A stretch of DNA of 64,000 nt, taken from IMG/VR virus record IMGVR_UViG_3300037042_004000, positions 1 through 64,000 of that record, one strand, 5' to 3'. This document shows, piece by piece, positions 14,061 to 23,108 of the stretch. The translations under genes were made by a program, and so were the position numbers. The notes below the pieces were generated by a model. That model saw only the letters and a program-made list of their open reading frames with translations. It was not told the DNA's origin and made no database searches. Every line of letters begins with the position of its first letter. Position 1 is the stretch's first letter. The DNA comes from a virus.

Positions 14061-14142
14061 TATAATAGTATCGACCCTAGACTTATAAAAGCTGGGGTAC
14101 TGACCGTAATAGTTCGGCAGTAGAAAACAAAAGGAGATTTTT
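14061..14142 (+). promoter_or_regulatory. promoter and two-hairpin leader of hsp20
   Basis: A TATAAT box lies at 14061-14066; no clear -35 is seen. Transcription would start near 14073, where two hairpins follow: ACCCTAG/CTGGGGT (14074-14080 with 14092-14098, one G-T pair) and CTGACCG/CGGCAG (14100-14106 with 14115-14120, one bulge). AAGGAG follows. The stacked leader hairpins upstream of a heat-shock gene could be a stability or temperature element. This is inference. Confidence 0.5.
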
Positions 14143-14595
14143 ATGAACCGTAATTTGATGTTGAGAGACCAGTTATTTTCGCCGCTTGAGTTAGTGTTTG
14201 ATGACTTCTTTAGTAATTTTTGGAAAAATGGATCTTTAGATAAGATCAAGGCTACTGCTGGCTATCCAAAAATGGACATTGGTAACGAAGGTAGAAATTT
14301 TGTAATTCGTGCTGCTGTTCCAGGAGTTAATGCGGAAGATTTGAAAATAGAATTAGAAAATTCCACAGTTAGAATTAGTGGAAGAATGGCAGAAGAATAT
14401 TGCACTCCTGAAAATCACCCTTACTATGTTAAAGAATTGTGCAAACGAACATTTTCTAGAACAATTACACTTCCAGAAAATGTAAGTGGTGATCCAGAAG
14501 CGACAATTAAAGATGGCATCTTAGTTTTGAAATGGGAGATACCGGAGGAGGTGAATCCTAATGCTCCCCGAATTATTCAAATTAAGAAAGAATAA
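14143..14595 (+). CDS. small heat-shock protein, Hsp20/alpha-crystallin
   Basis: 150 aa, a typical length. The alpha-crystallin domain spans about 42-150: YPKMDIGNEGRNFVIRAAVPG, DLKIELENSTVRISG, then the conserved KRTFSRTITLPENV and GILVLKWEIP (the G-x-L-x-[LW] motif), with an I-x-I-like end (IIQIKK). It is an ATP-independent holdase that binds unfolding proteins, possibly to protect virion assembly or aid the host under stress. Related sHsps occur in some T4-like cyanophages. It has its own promoter and a strong terminator. Confidence 0.92.
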   Translation: MNRNLMLRDQLFSPLELVFDDFFSNFWKNGSLDKIKATAGYPKMDIGNEGRNFVIRAAVPGVNAEDLKIELENSTVRISGRMAEEYCTPENHPYYVKELCKRTFSRTITLPENVSGDPEATIKDGILVLKWEIPEEVNPNAPRIIQIKKE

Positions 14596-14605
14596 TTCTG
14601 TAACT

Positions 14606-14641
14606 AAACACAGGGGACTAATTTTAGTCCCCTGTGTTTTT
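14606..14641. terminator. bidirectional rho-independent terminator
   Basis: CACAGGGGACTA (14609-14620) and TAGTCCCCTGTG (14625-14636) form a perfect 12-bp stem around ATTT, with A-rich sequence on the left and TTTTT on the right. It serves hsp20 on plus and the SprT-like gene on minus, whose stop lies inside the hairpin. Confidence 0.93.
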
Positions 14642-14971
14642 GTTGAACCATTGTAAAAAAAGACGATAAACCTTTGCATAAGCTCGTCCAAAAGCAGGTC
14701 CATGATCGTCTTTATCTGAACTATGCCAGGAGAGACAATGACTTGCCTCATGACACACAACTTCCATAGCAAAAATTTCTGGAAGATTTTTATCCACACG
14801 AACTAAATATTTTTTTCCATAATAACAACAATCTCCCAAAGTGTTTTTTGGACACTTGACTCGTCTTACAGAAAAACTTACAGATAATTTATTTTTTAAA
14901 AATCGAACTAGCGAGTAAAATCTATTTTTTTCAACATATGCTGGCAATTGAGAATATCTGTTATTTCGCAT
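14624..14971 (-). CDS. SprT-like zinc metallopeptidase
   Basis: 115 aa. HEASH at residues 74-78 is an HExxH zinc-binding and catalytic motif, followed by HGPAFGRAYA, which supplies the third His as in SprT and wss1-type peptidases. Cysteines at 40, 48 and 49 could bind another metal. There is no signal peptide, so action is in the host cytoplasm or in the virion. Substrate unknown. It converges on hsp20 and shares its terminator. Confidence 0.7.
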   Translation of the reverse strand: MRNNRYSQLPAYVEKNRFYSLVRFLKNKLSVSFSVRRVKCPKNTLGDCCYYGKKYLVRVDKNLPEIFAMEVVCHEASHCLSWHSSDKDDHGPAFGRAYAKVYRLFLQWFNKNTGD

Positions 14972-15008
14972 TATGCCTCCTTACAAGTTCATAATGTATT
15001 TAGAATTA

Positions 15009-15053
15009 AAAAAGCACAGATTATTCGCATTTGGAAATAATTTGTGCTTTTAA
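15009..15053 (-). terminator. rho-independent terminator
   Basis: AAAAGCACA-G-ATTATT pairs with AATAAT-T-TGTGCTTTT (about 15010-15052, one mismatch). On the minus strand it is followed by a T-run. It ends the transcript of 15090-17161. Confidence 0.8.
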
Positions 15054-15089
15054 ATTGTCGCAAGTCGTTTTGTAGTAATGACTTACATC

Positions 15090-16529
15090 TCATTCGTCTT
15101 CATTGTTTACTGGCAACATTTTCATAAATTTTTCAATTTCCATGTCATCTAGGGCCTTTGGTTTTAATAAATCAGGAAATTGTGCAACATCGTCAAAACT
15201 AGCCAAGGGGTTATCATGATCGGCAAAAGTTTTAACATGGACAGCCCATAAGGGTCGTTTATTTCTGACACGACCTTTAGAATCGGTTATGTTAAACATT
15301 TCTACCCAATCTTTAAGTTGGTCTTTTGATAAACCAGTTCCTTTAAGTGCTTTCAGGAATCTTGGTCGATCTTGTGGAGTAAATTCTTTTAAAAACAACA
15401 GGAACAAGACGGCTCTTCTTTCTTGATCGGACCAACCAGTTTGTTTTTCCGCTCTTGAAGATGCCAAAGTATCAGCTACTTTTTCAATTGGGTTATTTTG
15501 TAGTAACCATGCTAATGCCAAAGACTTATCTCTTTGTTGAGAAAATTGTGGAGGAATATCCATATTAATTTCTATATCAGGAAACAATTTTTTCATAAGC
15601 CCTTGATTTTGATATAATTTAACATAACGTTTAATATCGGTATCTGGATGTAGCAAACCTTTTAAGAATTCATCTCTTATTTTGGTCATTTCAACACCAT
15701 CTAAACCTTTATGACGTTCCATTGCTTTTTTGATATCTGGATCTAAATCAGCATATTTGCTAAATCTAGAGTGGAATCTAACTGTTCTTAAAACCCTAGA
15801 AGGATCTTCTTTAAATCTATCTTCTGCTTTTCCAACGGCTCTTACCAATTCATTATTAACATCGTGCCATCCTTGTTTAGTTGGATCAAATAGTTTACTA
15901 TTTTCGCCATCTGATTTACTCAATTCTATATAAAGAGCATTGATGGTGAGATCTCTTGTAGCCGCATCGTCAATTGGGTTGTCTACAAAATCATTAGCAT
16001 CAGCAGTTTCAGTTTTTGGATCTTTTCTTAATGTTTCTATTACAAATTCTTCTCCATTGACAACAGCACCGATGGAGTAAGGTTTATTTTTACTATTTTT
16101 CCCTTTAACCAACCACAATCTCTTGCTAGATTCTTCGGCTTCTTTTGGGGTAAAAGTTAATTTTAAGTTTGGTTTTTGGCCATCTAATTTGAAGCCAGCC
16201 GAATGTAGAATTAAGGCGATTTGGGCAGGGGTTGCGTTGGTAGCAAGGTGGAAGTCTTGTGGAGACTTTCCTTTTAAAAAGTCTCTCACAGATCCGCCGC
16301 ACAGAAATAGTGTTTTCTTTGGCATAGTAACTTCTTTGGAGGTATCATCCATGATTTGAATTTCTGCACTATTTAGAAAAGCATCTATTAATGGTCTCAT
16401 TTTTGGAGGAGGAATGAACCCTTTCTCTAATTGGATAAATTCTTTTCTCCAATCTTTGTTGTTATCAGTTTCACTAAACATTTCGTTTTTGGTTTTTACG
16501 AAATCTTTAAACGATTTATTTATAATCAT
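15090..16529 (-). CDS. CCA-adding enzyme/poly(A) polymerase-like nucleotidyltransferase
   Basis: 479 aa from ATG 16529, overlapping the upstream stop by 4 bp behind AAGGAAA. The class II tRNA nucleotidyltransferase pattern is clear: LFLCGGSVRDFLKG, then RDLTINALYIE, then DP-x3-G, RFKEDPSRVLRTVRF and helical neck-body regions. At the metal site, where D-x-D is expected, the sequence is QDFHLATNATP, so the second Asp is His. That change probably removes or alters polymerisation. The N-terminus MIINKSFKDFVKTKN resembles the leader family. It may be a repurposed or virion-packaged enzyme acting on host tRNA. Confidence 0.8.
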   Translation of the reverse strand: MIINKSFKDFVKTKNEMFSETDNNKDWRKEFIQLEKGFIPPPKMRPLIDAFLNSAEIQIMDDTSKEVTMPKKTLFLCGGSVRDFLKGKSPQDFHLATNATPAQIALILHSAGFKLDGQKPNLKLTFTPKEAEESSKRLWLVKGKNSKNKPYSIGAVVNGEEFVIETLRKDPKTETADANDFVDNPIDDAATRDLTINALYIELSKSDGENSKLFDPTKQGWHDVNNELVRAVGKAEDRFKEDPSRVLRTVRFHSRFSKYADLDPDIKKAMERHKGLDGVEMTKIRDEFLKGLLHPDTDIKRYVKLYQNQGLMKKLFPDIEINMDIPPQFSQQRDKSLALAWLLQNNPIEKVADTLASSRAEKQTGWSDQERRAVLFLLFLKEFTPQDRPRFLKALKGTGLSKDQLKDWVEMFNITDSKGRVRNKRPLWAVHVKTFADHDNPLASFDDVAQFPDLLKPKALDDMEIEKFMKMLPVNNEDE

Positions 16530-17161
16530 GTGCGTTTCCTTTTTCTTCTTAATACTTTGACTGGCGTTTCTTCTGGAGTTTTTTCTGCTGTTCTCCAAGG
16601 CTCTATTTGTTTATCGCTATAAGAAGGATTTTTATAAACTCTTACAACGATTTGAAGAGGTGGTAATCCATCTGTTCCTGGTTTTACACTAAGTAGTTCT
16701 GGTTTGGGTGCATATACAGGATTTAAGTTAAAATCTTTTATTTGGTTTCTAATTTCGGGAGAAGCAGACCACTTTTGTTTAATTTCTTTCAAAATACCTC
16801 TTAATAGAGTTCCGTCATTCATTTTAATTTTATTCAATTCCAACCAATCTTGTTCTGCTGTGAATTCAAAAGTTTTGAAATCTTCACCTTCTTTTTTATT
16901 AACGTCTCCGTAATATCTCTTCCAATCAATGCCTTGTGCATAAGCAGGTTGTGAAGATTGTGGAGTGGCAGCATTCATGGCATCTACAGGGCCTTTAAAA
17001 ATAGCCCCTAATGCTCGGCCAGCTAAATCTTCTCCTTGATATCCCTTTTCAGCCATGTCTTTTTGCGAAGATTGAGCTTTCCATAATGGTGATTTTGCAT
17101 AATGAGATCTTGTACCCAAACGAATAGGAGTTTCACTTAGTATCCAATGTTTAAAATCCAT
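16526..17161 (-). CDS. leader-bearing hypothetical protein
   Basis: 211 aa from ATG 17161. Its leader MDFKHWILSETP has L-S-E at residues 8-10, matching the T4 cleavage position. The body has Gly/Ala- and Pro-rich stretches, a central charged segment and a strongly basic C-terminus (KVLRRKRKRT), suggesting nucleic-acid contact. It is coupled to the nucleotidyltransferase by a 4-bp overlap. The longer upstream start is rejected because it runs antisense through 17208. Confidence 0.65.
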   Translation of the reverse strand: MDFKHWILSETPIRLGTRSHYAKSPLWKAQSSQKDMAEKGYQGEDLAGRALGAIFKGPVDAMNAATPQSSQPAYAQGIDWKRYYGDVNKKEGEDFKTFEFTAEQDWLELNKIKMNDGTLLRGILKEIKQKWSASPEIRNQIKDFNLNPVYAPKPELLSVKPGTDGLPPLQIVVRVYKNPSYSDKQIEPWRTAEKTPEETPVKVLRRKRKRT

Positions 17162-17207
17162 GTTTAGTTGTTCCAATATATTTAAGCTGCTATTCATATA
17201 TATTATC
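17162..17207. promoter_or_regulatory. TATATA promoter region between divergent genes
   Basis: This 46-bp gap between starts at 17161 (minus) and 17208 (plus) contains CATATATATTATC immediately before the plus ATG and AATATATT toward the minus gene. The plus gene has no Shine-Dalgarno, so it fits the leaderless pattern. Confidence 0.5.
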
Positions 17208-17672
17208 ATGGACGAAAAAGTAATTGAAACAATAGAAGAAGATATTGGAAATCTTATTCCACAAATGAATATCTCGGCACCAGCAATTGTTGAAGAAAAG
17301 CAATTAATTGAGGATGAGGCATTATTAGGCATTTATAACGAAATTATGGAAGACCTGAGAAAAGATACTGTGCAAATTGATTATTTTATTAATAATTTTG
17401 CTGATGGTCTTGCTAATGGTGGCGATGCATCTACATCAAGTAAAGAAGCGTTGGTAAATCTTTTAAAGATAAAATCCGACATGCCAGATAAAAAAGCAAA
17501 GATAGCCGATTTAATGACGAGGATTAAATTAAAGCAACCTGATACATATAAGCCATATTTGACAGCTAAACAAGAAAATAAGACAACGATTAATATATCT
17601 TCTAGTAAGAAGACTCTTTTAAAGAAGATACAAAATGCCGCTTTAAAAAACAAAGAGGGAACCGATGAATAA
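17208..17672 (+). CDS. hypothetical protein, start of the virion operon
   Basis: 154 aa from ATG 17208 (MDEKVIETIEE...). It is acidic at the N-terminus and basic at the C-terminus (KKTLLKKIQNAALKNK), mostly helical. It is the first of a long plus-strand run into the tail genes and overlaps 17665 by 8 bp. A small assembly or neck role is possible from position alone. An upstream in-frame ATG at 17160 is rejected because it overlaps the divergent gene's start. Confidence 0.6.
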   Translation: MDEKVIETIEEDIGNLIPQMNISAPAIVEEKQLIEDEALLGIYNEIMEDLRKDTVQIDYFINNFADGLANGGDASTSSKEALVNLLKIKSDMPDKKAKIADLMTRIKLKQPDTYKPYLTAKQENKTTINISSSKKTLLKKIQNAALKNKEGTDE

Positions 17673-18975
17673 TTTAGTATTTACAGATTGGTTACTAGAA
17701 CAAGACATGCCAGCAATGGGAGGTCAACCTGATCCAATGGCTGGACAAGCTCCAGGAGTTGATCCTACAAATGCTGCTGAACCACCTCCTCAAAGTAGTC
17801 CACCATCTGGAATGCAGCCTAATCAAAATGATCCAAATATTACTCAGCAAGCAGGACAGCCAGAAGATGTTACTCAAGACCCTCAATCGCCTGATATGCC
17901 AGAGGAAAATGAAGAAGAAGATTTTGAAACATGGAAAATCAAATATTTTAAAGCATCCGTTAAAGGTGATTCCAATGAACTAATTGATATCTTGAATGAA
18001 AAAAGAGATTCAATGGATCTTACACCTGTTCAACATAAATTTATAGAAGATAATTTCAACATTCAATTGTTACGACAAAACTCTAACATTGAAAAGGCAT
18101 CTAAAGAGATTAGAAAACTTATAAAGGATCAAATAGATAAAAACAATCCAGCAACTACTGTTGTGAATCACATGTTTTCTGTTTTAGAGACAATCCCTCA
18201 ACTTAATCAAATATACATTAAGTGCAATGGTTATGGTGGAATGAAACAAGATTTACATCGTAAATTTATTGCTGCGTTGTTAGGGGCTGTGCAAGTTGGA
18301 ACTGGCGCAAATGCTGAAGATGTTATTTTTAATGAACGAGAATATTCAATTATGATTTCTACCCGATTCAATGCTCGTTGGGGTGATGTGAATTTGGGAG
18401 ATTGGAGTTTGAGAGAGGATGATGCAGAAAGATATTTATCGGAACCAGAACAAAAAAGGATGACGGGTAATGGCTCGCCAGAAGAAAAAGACGTGCTGCG
18501 AAGAAGAGTGGTATTGGAATCCATTGCAGATCAGTTTAAACAAAGGGCTTTTATCATTAATGTAATGGGAGAGAATGGAACTGTTTATACTCTTGGTTGG
18601 GATATTAGCAATGCTTTGAAACAAGCTTATCAAGAGGGAAGATTGGTAGTTAGAACCAGACGGTCTGATAATAGTCAGGCAATGATAACTGACGAAGGCA
18701 AAATTGTTCCATTTATTGATTTGGCTATTAATTATGTAAAAGAAACTGGTGAACAAGATGAGGATGGACAACCAGCAACGGAAGAATTGGAATTTATGAG
18801 AAGGCAGAATGGGCGTTTATATTTAGTGGCAGCACTAGGAACCATTAAAGAAGCCGCACAGGGACTTGCTGGCACAACATTCCAAGAGACACCTTATTCT
18901 GGTAATCCAAGCGACCTTCGCACGATCCAAAGATGCGTGTATTCTACGAGTGACATGGTCCTAAGAAGCTGTTAA
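17665..18975 (+). CDS. leader-bearing virion-associated protein
   Basis: 436 aa. The start MNNLVFTDWLLEQDMP shows the leader with L-L-E at residues 10-12. Residues about 14-90 are low-complexity Pro/Gln/Gly/Asp followed by an acidic patch, then a folded region (about 95-436) with mixed helices and strands and no recognised domain. GAGGGAACCG precedes the ATG. Its position before the tape measure suggests a structural or assembly role, and the leader suggests packaging in the head. Confidence 0.6.
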   Translation: MNNLVFTDWLLEQDMPAMGGQPDPMAGQAPGVDPTNAAEPPPQSSPPSGMQPNQNDPNITQQAGQPEDVTQDPQSPDMPEENEEEDFETWKIKYFKASVKGDSNELIDILNEKRDSMDLTPVQHKFIEDNFNIQLLRQNSNIEKASKEIRKLIKDQIDKNNPATTVVNHMFSVLETIPQLNQIYIKCNGYGGMKQDLHRKFIAALLGAVQVGTGANAEDVIFNEREYSIMISTRFNARWGDVNLGDWSLREDDAERYLSEPEQKRMTGNGSPEEKDVLRRRVVLESIADQFKQRAFIINVMGENGTVYTLGWDISNALKQAYQEGRLVVRTRRSDNSQAMITDEGKIVPFIDLAINYVKETGEQDEDGQPATEELEFMRRQNGRLYLVAALGTIKEAAQGLAGTTFQETPYSGNPSDLRTIQRCVYSTSDMVLRSC

Positions 18976-18991
18976 AAACAAGAGGAAAATC

Positions 18992-19483
18992 ATGGGAAGT
19001 TTTGGACAATTTGTAGACAAAAAAACAAGAGCCGCTCGTAAAAATTTAGGGGTGGTAGAACGAGTATTAAAGACAGGTGGGTTTGATATTAAGAACCACT
19101 TGGAAGAAGAAGAACCATATTTATTTTTACCAAGTCCTACCAAGAGAACATCTTTTGGTGGCATACGCATTTATAAAATTGGAGAAAGCATTGCATACAG
19201 AGTTCAAAAAGAAGAGAAGACACATCCTTATGGTAAAGCTTATCGCTTAGACATTAAAGAGATGTATGATGATTTGCTATCTGATGATGAAATGACAGAA
19301 AAGAAAGCAGCGAAAGAAGTAATTGAATCCGTATTAAAAGAGTTTAATAAGTTTTTTGAAAAGAGTTGTGAAGCTGACCGAGAAATGAGAGATCAAGATT
19401 TTGACCAACAGGGAGACCCATTGGGCAGAGTAATGGTTAGAAGCACTGGAACAGATTACAGCAACACTTTGAGAAACAGTTGA
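18992..19483 (+). CDS. hypothetical virion/assembly protein
   Basis: 163 aa behind AGAGGAAAATC. Basic N-terminus (KKTRAARKNLG), central beta segment (FGGIRIYKIGESIAYRVQ) and a charged helical C-terminal half. Not recognised. It sits in the tail operon between 17665 and 19506. Confidence 0.6.
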   Translation: MGSFGQFVDKKTRAARKNLGVVERVLKTGGFDIKNHLEEEEPYLFLPSPTKRTSFGGIRIYKIGESIAYRVQKEEKTHPYGKAYRLDIKEMYDDLLSDDEMTEKKAAKEVIESVLKEFNKFFEKSCEADREMRDQDFDQQGDPLGRVMVRSTGTDYSNTLRNS

Positions 19484-19505
19484 CATAAAGCATAAATAAT
19501 ATGCA

Positions 19506-20105
19506 ATGCCTTTTAATCCACAAGCAAGAAAAATATATCAATCTCTCTCAAACATATTAAGAGATATAAGTCAGAATTCGGAATATGTGAAGGGATTTAA
19601 TCTTCCGAGAGGTTCGATTGTAACTTTTCATTATGCTTTGTGGAAGCATGATCCATATCCTACCTTAATAGTAACCGATGCAGTTCCTCCACAATATGGC
19701 AAGGATGGCATGTTGAGAGGAATAAATATTAACTATATTACATTTAACATGTTTAGACAAAAAATATTAAATAATTGTGGTAATCCCAGTTTTTCTTATA
19801 GAACGTCGATTATAGGAGATATGTATTTAAGGCGGGCATTTAGAAGATATAAGTGGAACGCCAATAACGTAAGATTATTACAAATGTTTGATGTAAAAGA
19901 AATAATAGAGAAAGCAGGAATTGTTAGGGCTTATGATCCATCACAGGCTCAAACGATTAAAGAGTCGATTAAGAGGCAGTTAGCATTGCCATTTGGGCAA
20001 CAGAGTGCCACTGAGATGGCTCAACCACAACAACAGCAACAATTTGTTAGTAAACCAATTCCAGGACAAGGGACTGTTCCAGGAATACCAACAGGACAAC
20101 AATAA
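19506..20105 (+). CDS. conserved myovirus-type structural protein (unnamed)
   Basis: 199 aa. The segments GSIVTFHYALWKHDPYPTL, GININYITFNMFRQKIL and RRAFRRYKWN resemble a family of hypothetical proteins in T4-like and jumbo phages (F-x-Y ... YP-x-x-L ... G-x-N-x-x-Y ... Y-R-R-Y), sometimes labelled DNA end protector or tail protein; the assignment is weak. The C-terminus is a Gln/Pro-rich tail. It is located 4 bp before the tape measure gene, so a tail-completion or head-tail role fits. Confidence 0.55.
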   Translation: MPFNPQARKIYQSLSNILRDISQNSEYVKGFNLPRGSIVTFHYALWKHDPYPTLIVTDAVPPQYGKDGMLRGININYITFNMFRQKILNNCGNPSFSYRTSIIGDMYLRRAFRRYKWNANNVRLLQMFDVKEIIEKAGIVRAYDPSQAQTIKESIKRQLALPFGQQSATEMAQPQQQQQFVSKPIPGQGTVPGIPTGQQ

Positions 20106-20108
20106 ACG

Positions 20109-23108
20109 ATGGCACCGATTACACCAATTACACCAGAAGCCTTTGATAAAATAGAAGAATCTTTAGACAAACAATCCAAATTGTCTGCAAAGGGTGCTAC
20201 ATTACTTAAACAGATAAAAGATTTGTTAACGGCATTGGGAAGAGGAACAGTTAAAGATTTTGATAAACTTATAAACGAGATGAAGGCTGTTTCAAAGGCA
20301 ACTGCTGCAAGTAAAGCTGCTGCTGGAACTGTTGGAAAGAAGGGCGGAATAGATTTAGACAAGGCAGCAATTGCAAAATCTGGTAGTGATGCTGGTTCAT
20401 TGTTTGCAAAAATGTTTGGTAAATCTGGGAAAATGGGGAAGGGAAACGCCATATTGACAGGCACCGTTGGATTAATAGGCGAAGCTTCTAAAGAAATGGA
20501 TGTATGGGGAAGGTTGTTTAAAGGAGTCATTAAAGACGAGTGGGAGTACATGAGTAACATGCGACAAATAGGATTTGTCACACAAGGTATAACATCGGAA
20601 ACCAATGATTTGCAGGAAGCCTTTCAAGATATGGGCAGTGGACTTAGGGCTGTTCAAGAGACTGGACAAGATTTAACTACCAATCAAAGAGCATATGCTG
20701 CTTTAGTAAGACAAGGATCAAAGGCTAACAAAGAGACCTTGAGAATATCTAAAACTAGTTTAGCTCTTGGAACATTGATTGGAGGAAATGCCGAAGATAC
20801 GGCAGCGGTGTCTCAAGAAATGACGGAAATCATGGGCAAGTGGAACAGAGAGTTAAGTTTAGGGTCTAATCAAATTTCTGATATTTCAAGAGGTATTCAA
20901 GCAACAGCTAGAGGCACTGGACTTATGGGTAAAGAACTAACGGCTGTTGTTAAGTCTATGGATGTGCTGATGAAAGACATGAGAAACGCTAACACCCTAA
21001 CAGCAAGTGCGGCAAAGGCTATGATAGCACTTGCTGCAAGTGCTCATAAATTGGGTGTAGGGGAGTCAATGGAGAAATTACAAGCCGCAATGGTCAATCC
21101 TTGGAAACTTCTTAATGAGACTAGTGCGGAAGATAGAAACTACATGATGATGATTGCGTCTAGGATGGGAAAAACTAATCAATTACTTGCAGGCACAATG
21201 GGGACAACAAAAGGATTTAAAGAAATGGCTGGTAGTGCCAAAACTATGGCAGAAAATATAGCCGGAATGTCATTTGACCAACTTGAAAAACTCAGCAAGT
21301 CTAACCGACAAGCAGATAAAGAAAGGATGATGCAAATTAACCAAGCTTTAATGAAAGCGACTGGAAGGCAATTTGGGCAAATGCAGCAAGAGATTAAGGC
21401 ATGGGAAGAAGCTGGTAAAACTTTTGCTCAAAAATCAGCAGAAATGAAAAAAGCATTAAAAGAGCCTCTTTCAACCTCGAAAAAGAAAAAACTGACAGAC
21501 GATTTAAACCAGGCTGGGATCGTTGCTGCATTTGATCTTATGACACAAATAGAAGAGGCAACTGCTAGCACTAAAGATCTTGGTAAGGCTACTAAAGAAG
21601 TGTTAGGTGATAAAAAATTTGCAGAAGATTTGAAAGCCTTAGAAATAGATGTGACTAAATTAACTACTGCTCCGATGGAAGCTTTTATGGAGACAGCAAT
21701 GAGGGCCAATAAAGGAATGAAAGGCATGGATGCTAGTGCAAGAGATTTTTCAAAAGATATAGCTAAAGTAGCTGCTTCAGGCGATCTTATTGCAATGAAA
21801 GATTTGTTAGAAAATATGAGTGTTGAAAATGATGAAATAATGAAACGTAAAAGGAAAGGAGTAACGCCAGAAGAAAAAGCCTTAGATGCTTTAAATCAAA
21901 TTAACGGTTACTTGAGAGAAGAAATTGGTCCTTGGGTAAGATATCTTTCTGGCGCAATGATAGCTTTGGAATTAATTGGTGGATTATTGGGTGGGGCGTG
22001 GGGGCTAAAAACACTTTATACATTAATTGCTGGCAAGGGCGCTCTGGGAGGCGTGGTAAGTCTTGCAGGAGGTGCTGGTGGTCTTATATCTAAAATTGCT
22101 TCTCCTATTACCAAGTTAATTCCATTTTTAGGCCCGGCTGGGCCTTTGATAGTTGGATTGGCTGCTTTGGGAGCGATAATTTATGGAGCGTCTAAAATTT
22201 GGGAAGCTTGGAAAGATAGTGAATTAGCAGCTAAGAAAAACGAGGAAACAAAAAAACTTTCCGATAAAACTGTTGCAAAAGTTGCGTCTAATATGGCGCA
22301 TGGAAAAAGTATAGTTGAAAAGGCTGGTAGTCCTGAAGAAAAGTTAAAAGAATTAAATTTTCAAGAAAAACTGGTTTCTGGAAGCTTAAAAGATCGAACT
22401 AAAAAGGCTACAGAGGCTAAAAAAGACGTAGAATCTTATAGTTGGTATCAACAATGGGGTAGTGATTACGAAACTTCCGTAAAACTTTCTGCGAATTTAG
22501 ACAAAGAAATTACTACTAGAAAATCACAGTTAGAAGATATTAGAAAACAAAAAAAAGCACTTGAAGAGGCCGGTGTTAAAGCATTGCCGCCTGATTCGCC
22601 TGACAAATTTAAGAAAGTGGTTGCAACGGCAACTGATAAAGTGGCTGCTAAAGATGCAGGTAAAAACTTGGATAAAATTGGTGATGCGGCAGATGCAGCA
22701 ACTACCGAGGGAAGTATTTATGTTCATGATATTGCTCTTGAGAAAATTTTATCTAGTTTTTTAATGGGACCAAATGAATCTGCTGCGTCTGTCAGTTCCA
22801 TGCCAATGTTAACTGAGGGTGAGCGAGCGGAAAAAATGCAACAAGGGTTTAAGTTGGAAGGAGAGGGAGATAATTCATTAACTTCCATTGCCAAATTTAA
22901 TGAAGAACAAGTAGTATTATTAAGTTCAATTAATGAAGGTATACAATTGTTGGCTAATTTGTGGAAACCATCATCTGCTAAAGCTAGTCAAACAGATGCG
23001 GGGGGATCAAACAATACAGGATCGCCTGGAAGAGTTGCTGCCGATTATGGTAGGTGGCCAGTATTGCAAAGTCATGGTGCTAGTACAGGAGTTATTGCAA
23101 ATGCCTAA
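20109..23108 (+). CDS. tail tape measure protein
   Basis: 999 aa, the second longest plus-strand gene. It has extended helical, Lys/Ala/Glu-rich regions flanking a hydrophobic block (about residues 604-700) with several membrane-like helices (ALELIGGLLGGAWG, GPLIVGLAALGAIIYGASK). That layout is typical of tape measures, which set tail length and enter the host membrane during DNA ejection. It is followed immediately by baseplate genes. It overlaps the next gene by 8 bp. By family norms its length would correspond to a tail of about 150 nm. Confidence 0.8.
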   Translation: MAPITPITPEAFDKIEESLDKQSKLSAKGATLLKQIKDLLTALGRGTVKDFDKLINEMKAVSKATAASKAAAGTVGKKGGIDLDKAAIAKSGSDAGSLFAKMFGKSGKMGKGNAILTGTVGLIGEASKEMDVWGRLFKGVIKDEWEYMSNMRQIGFVTQGITSETNDLQEAFQDMGSGLRAVQETGQDLTTNQRAYAALVRQGSKANKETLRISKTSLALGTLIGGNAEDTAAVSQEMTEIMGKWNRELSLGSNQISDISRGIQATARGTGLMGKELTAVVKSMDVLMKDMRNANTLTASAAKAMIALAASAHKLGVGESMEKLQAAMVNPWKLLNETSAEDRNYMMMIASRMGKTNQLLAGTMGTTKGFKEMAGSAKTMAENIAGMSFDQLEKLSKSNRQADKERMMQINQALMKATGRQFGQMQQEIKAWEEAGKTFAQKSAEMKKALKEPLSTSKKKKLTDDLNQAGIVAAFDLMTQIEEATASTKDLGKATKEVLGDKKFAEDLKALEIDVTKLTTAPMEAFMETAMRANKGMKGMDASARDFSKDIAKVAASGDLIAMKDLLENMSVENDEIMKRKRKGVTPEEKALDALNQINGYLREEIGPWVRYLSGAMIALELIGGLLGGAWGLKTLYTLIAGKGALGGVVSLAGGAGGLISKIASPITKLIPFLGPAGPLIVGLAALGAIIYGASKIWEAWKDSELAAKKNEETKKLSDKTVAKVASNMAHGKSIVEKAGSPEEKLKELNFQEKLVSGSLKDRTKKATEAKKDVESYSWYQQWGSDYETSVKLSANLDKEITTRKSQLEDIRKQKKALEEAGVKALPPDSPDKFKKVVATATDKVAAKDAGKNLDKIGDAADAATTEGSIYVHDIALEKILSSFLMGPNESAASVSSMPMLTEGERAEKMQQGFKLEGEGDNSLTSIAKFNEEQVVLLSSINEGIQLLANLWKPSSAKASQTDAGGSNNTGSPGRVAADYGRWPVLQSHGASTGVIANA

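Noticed and set aside
19506-20105. tail assembly chaperone pair with programmed frameshift before the tape measure
   Set aside because: The gene before the tape measure has no overlapping second frame or slippery heptamer that I could identify.
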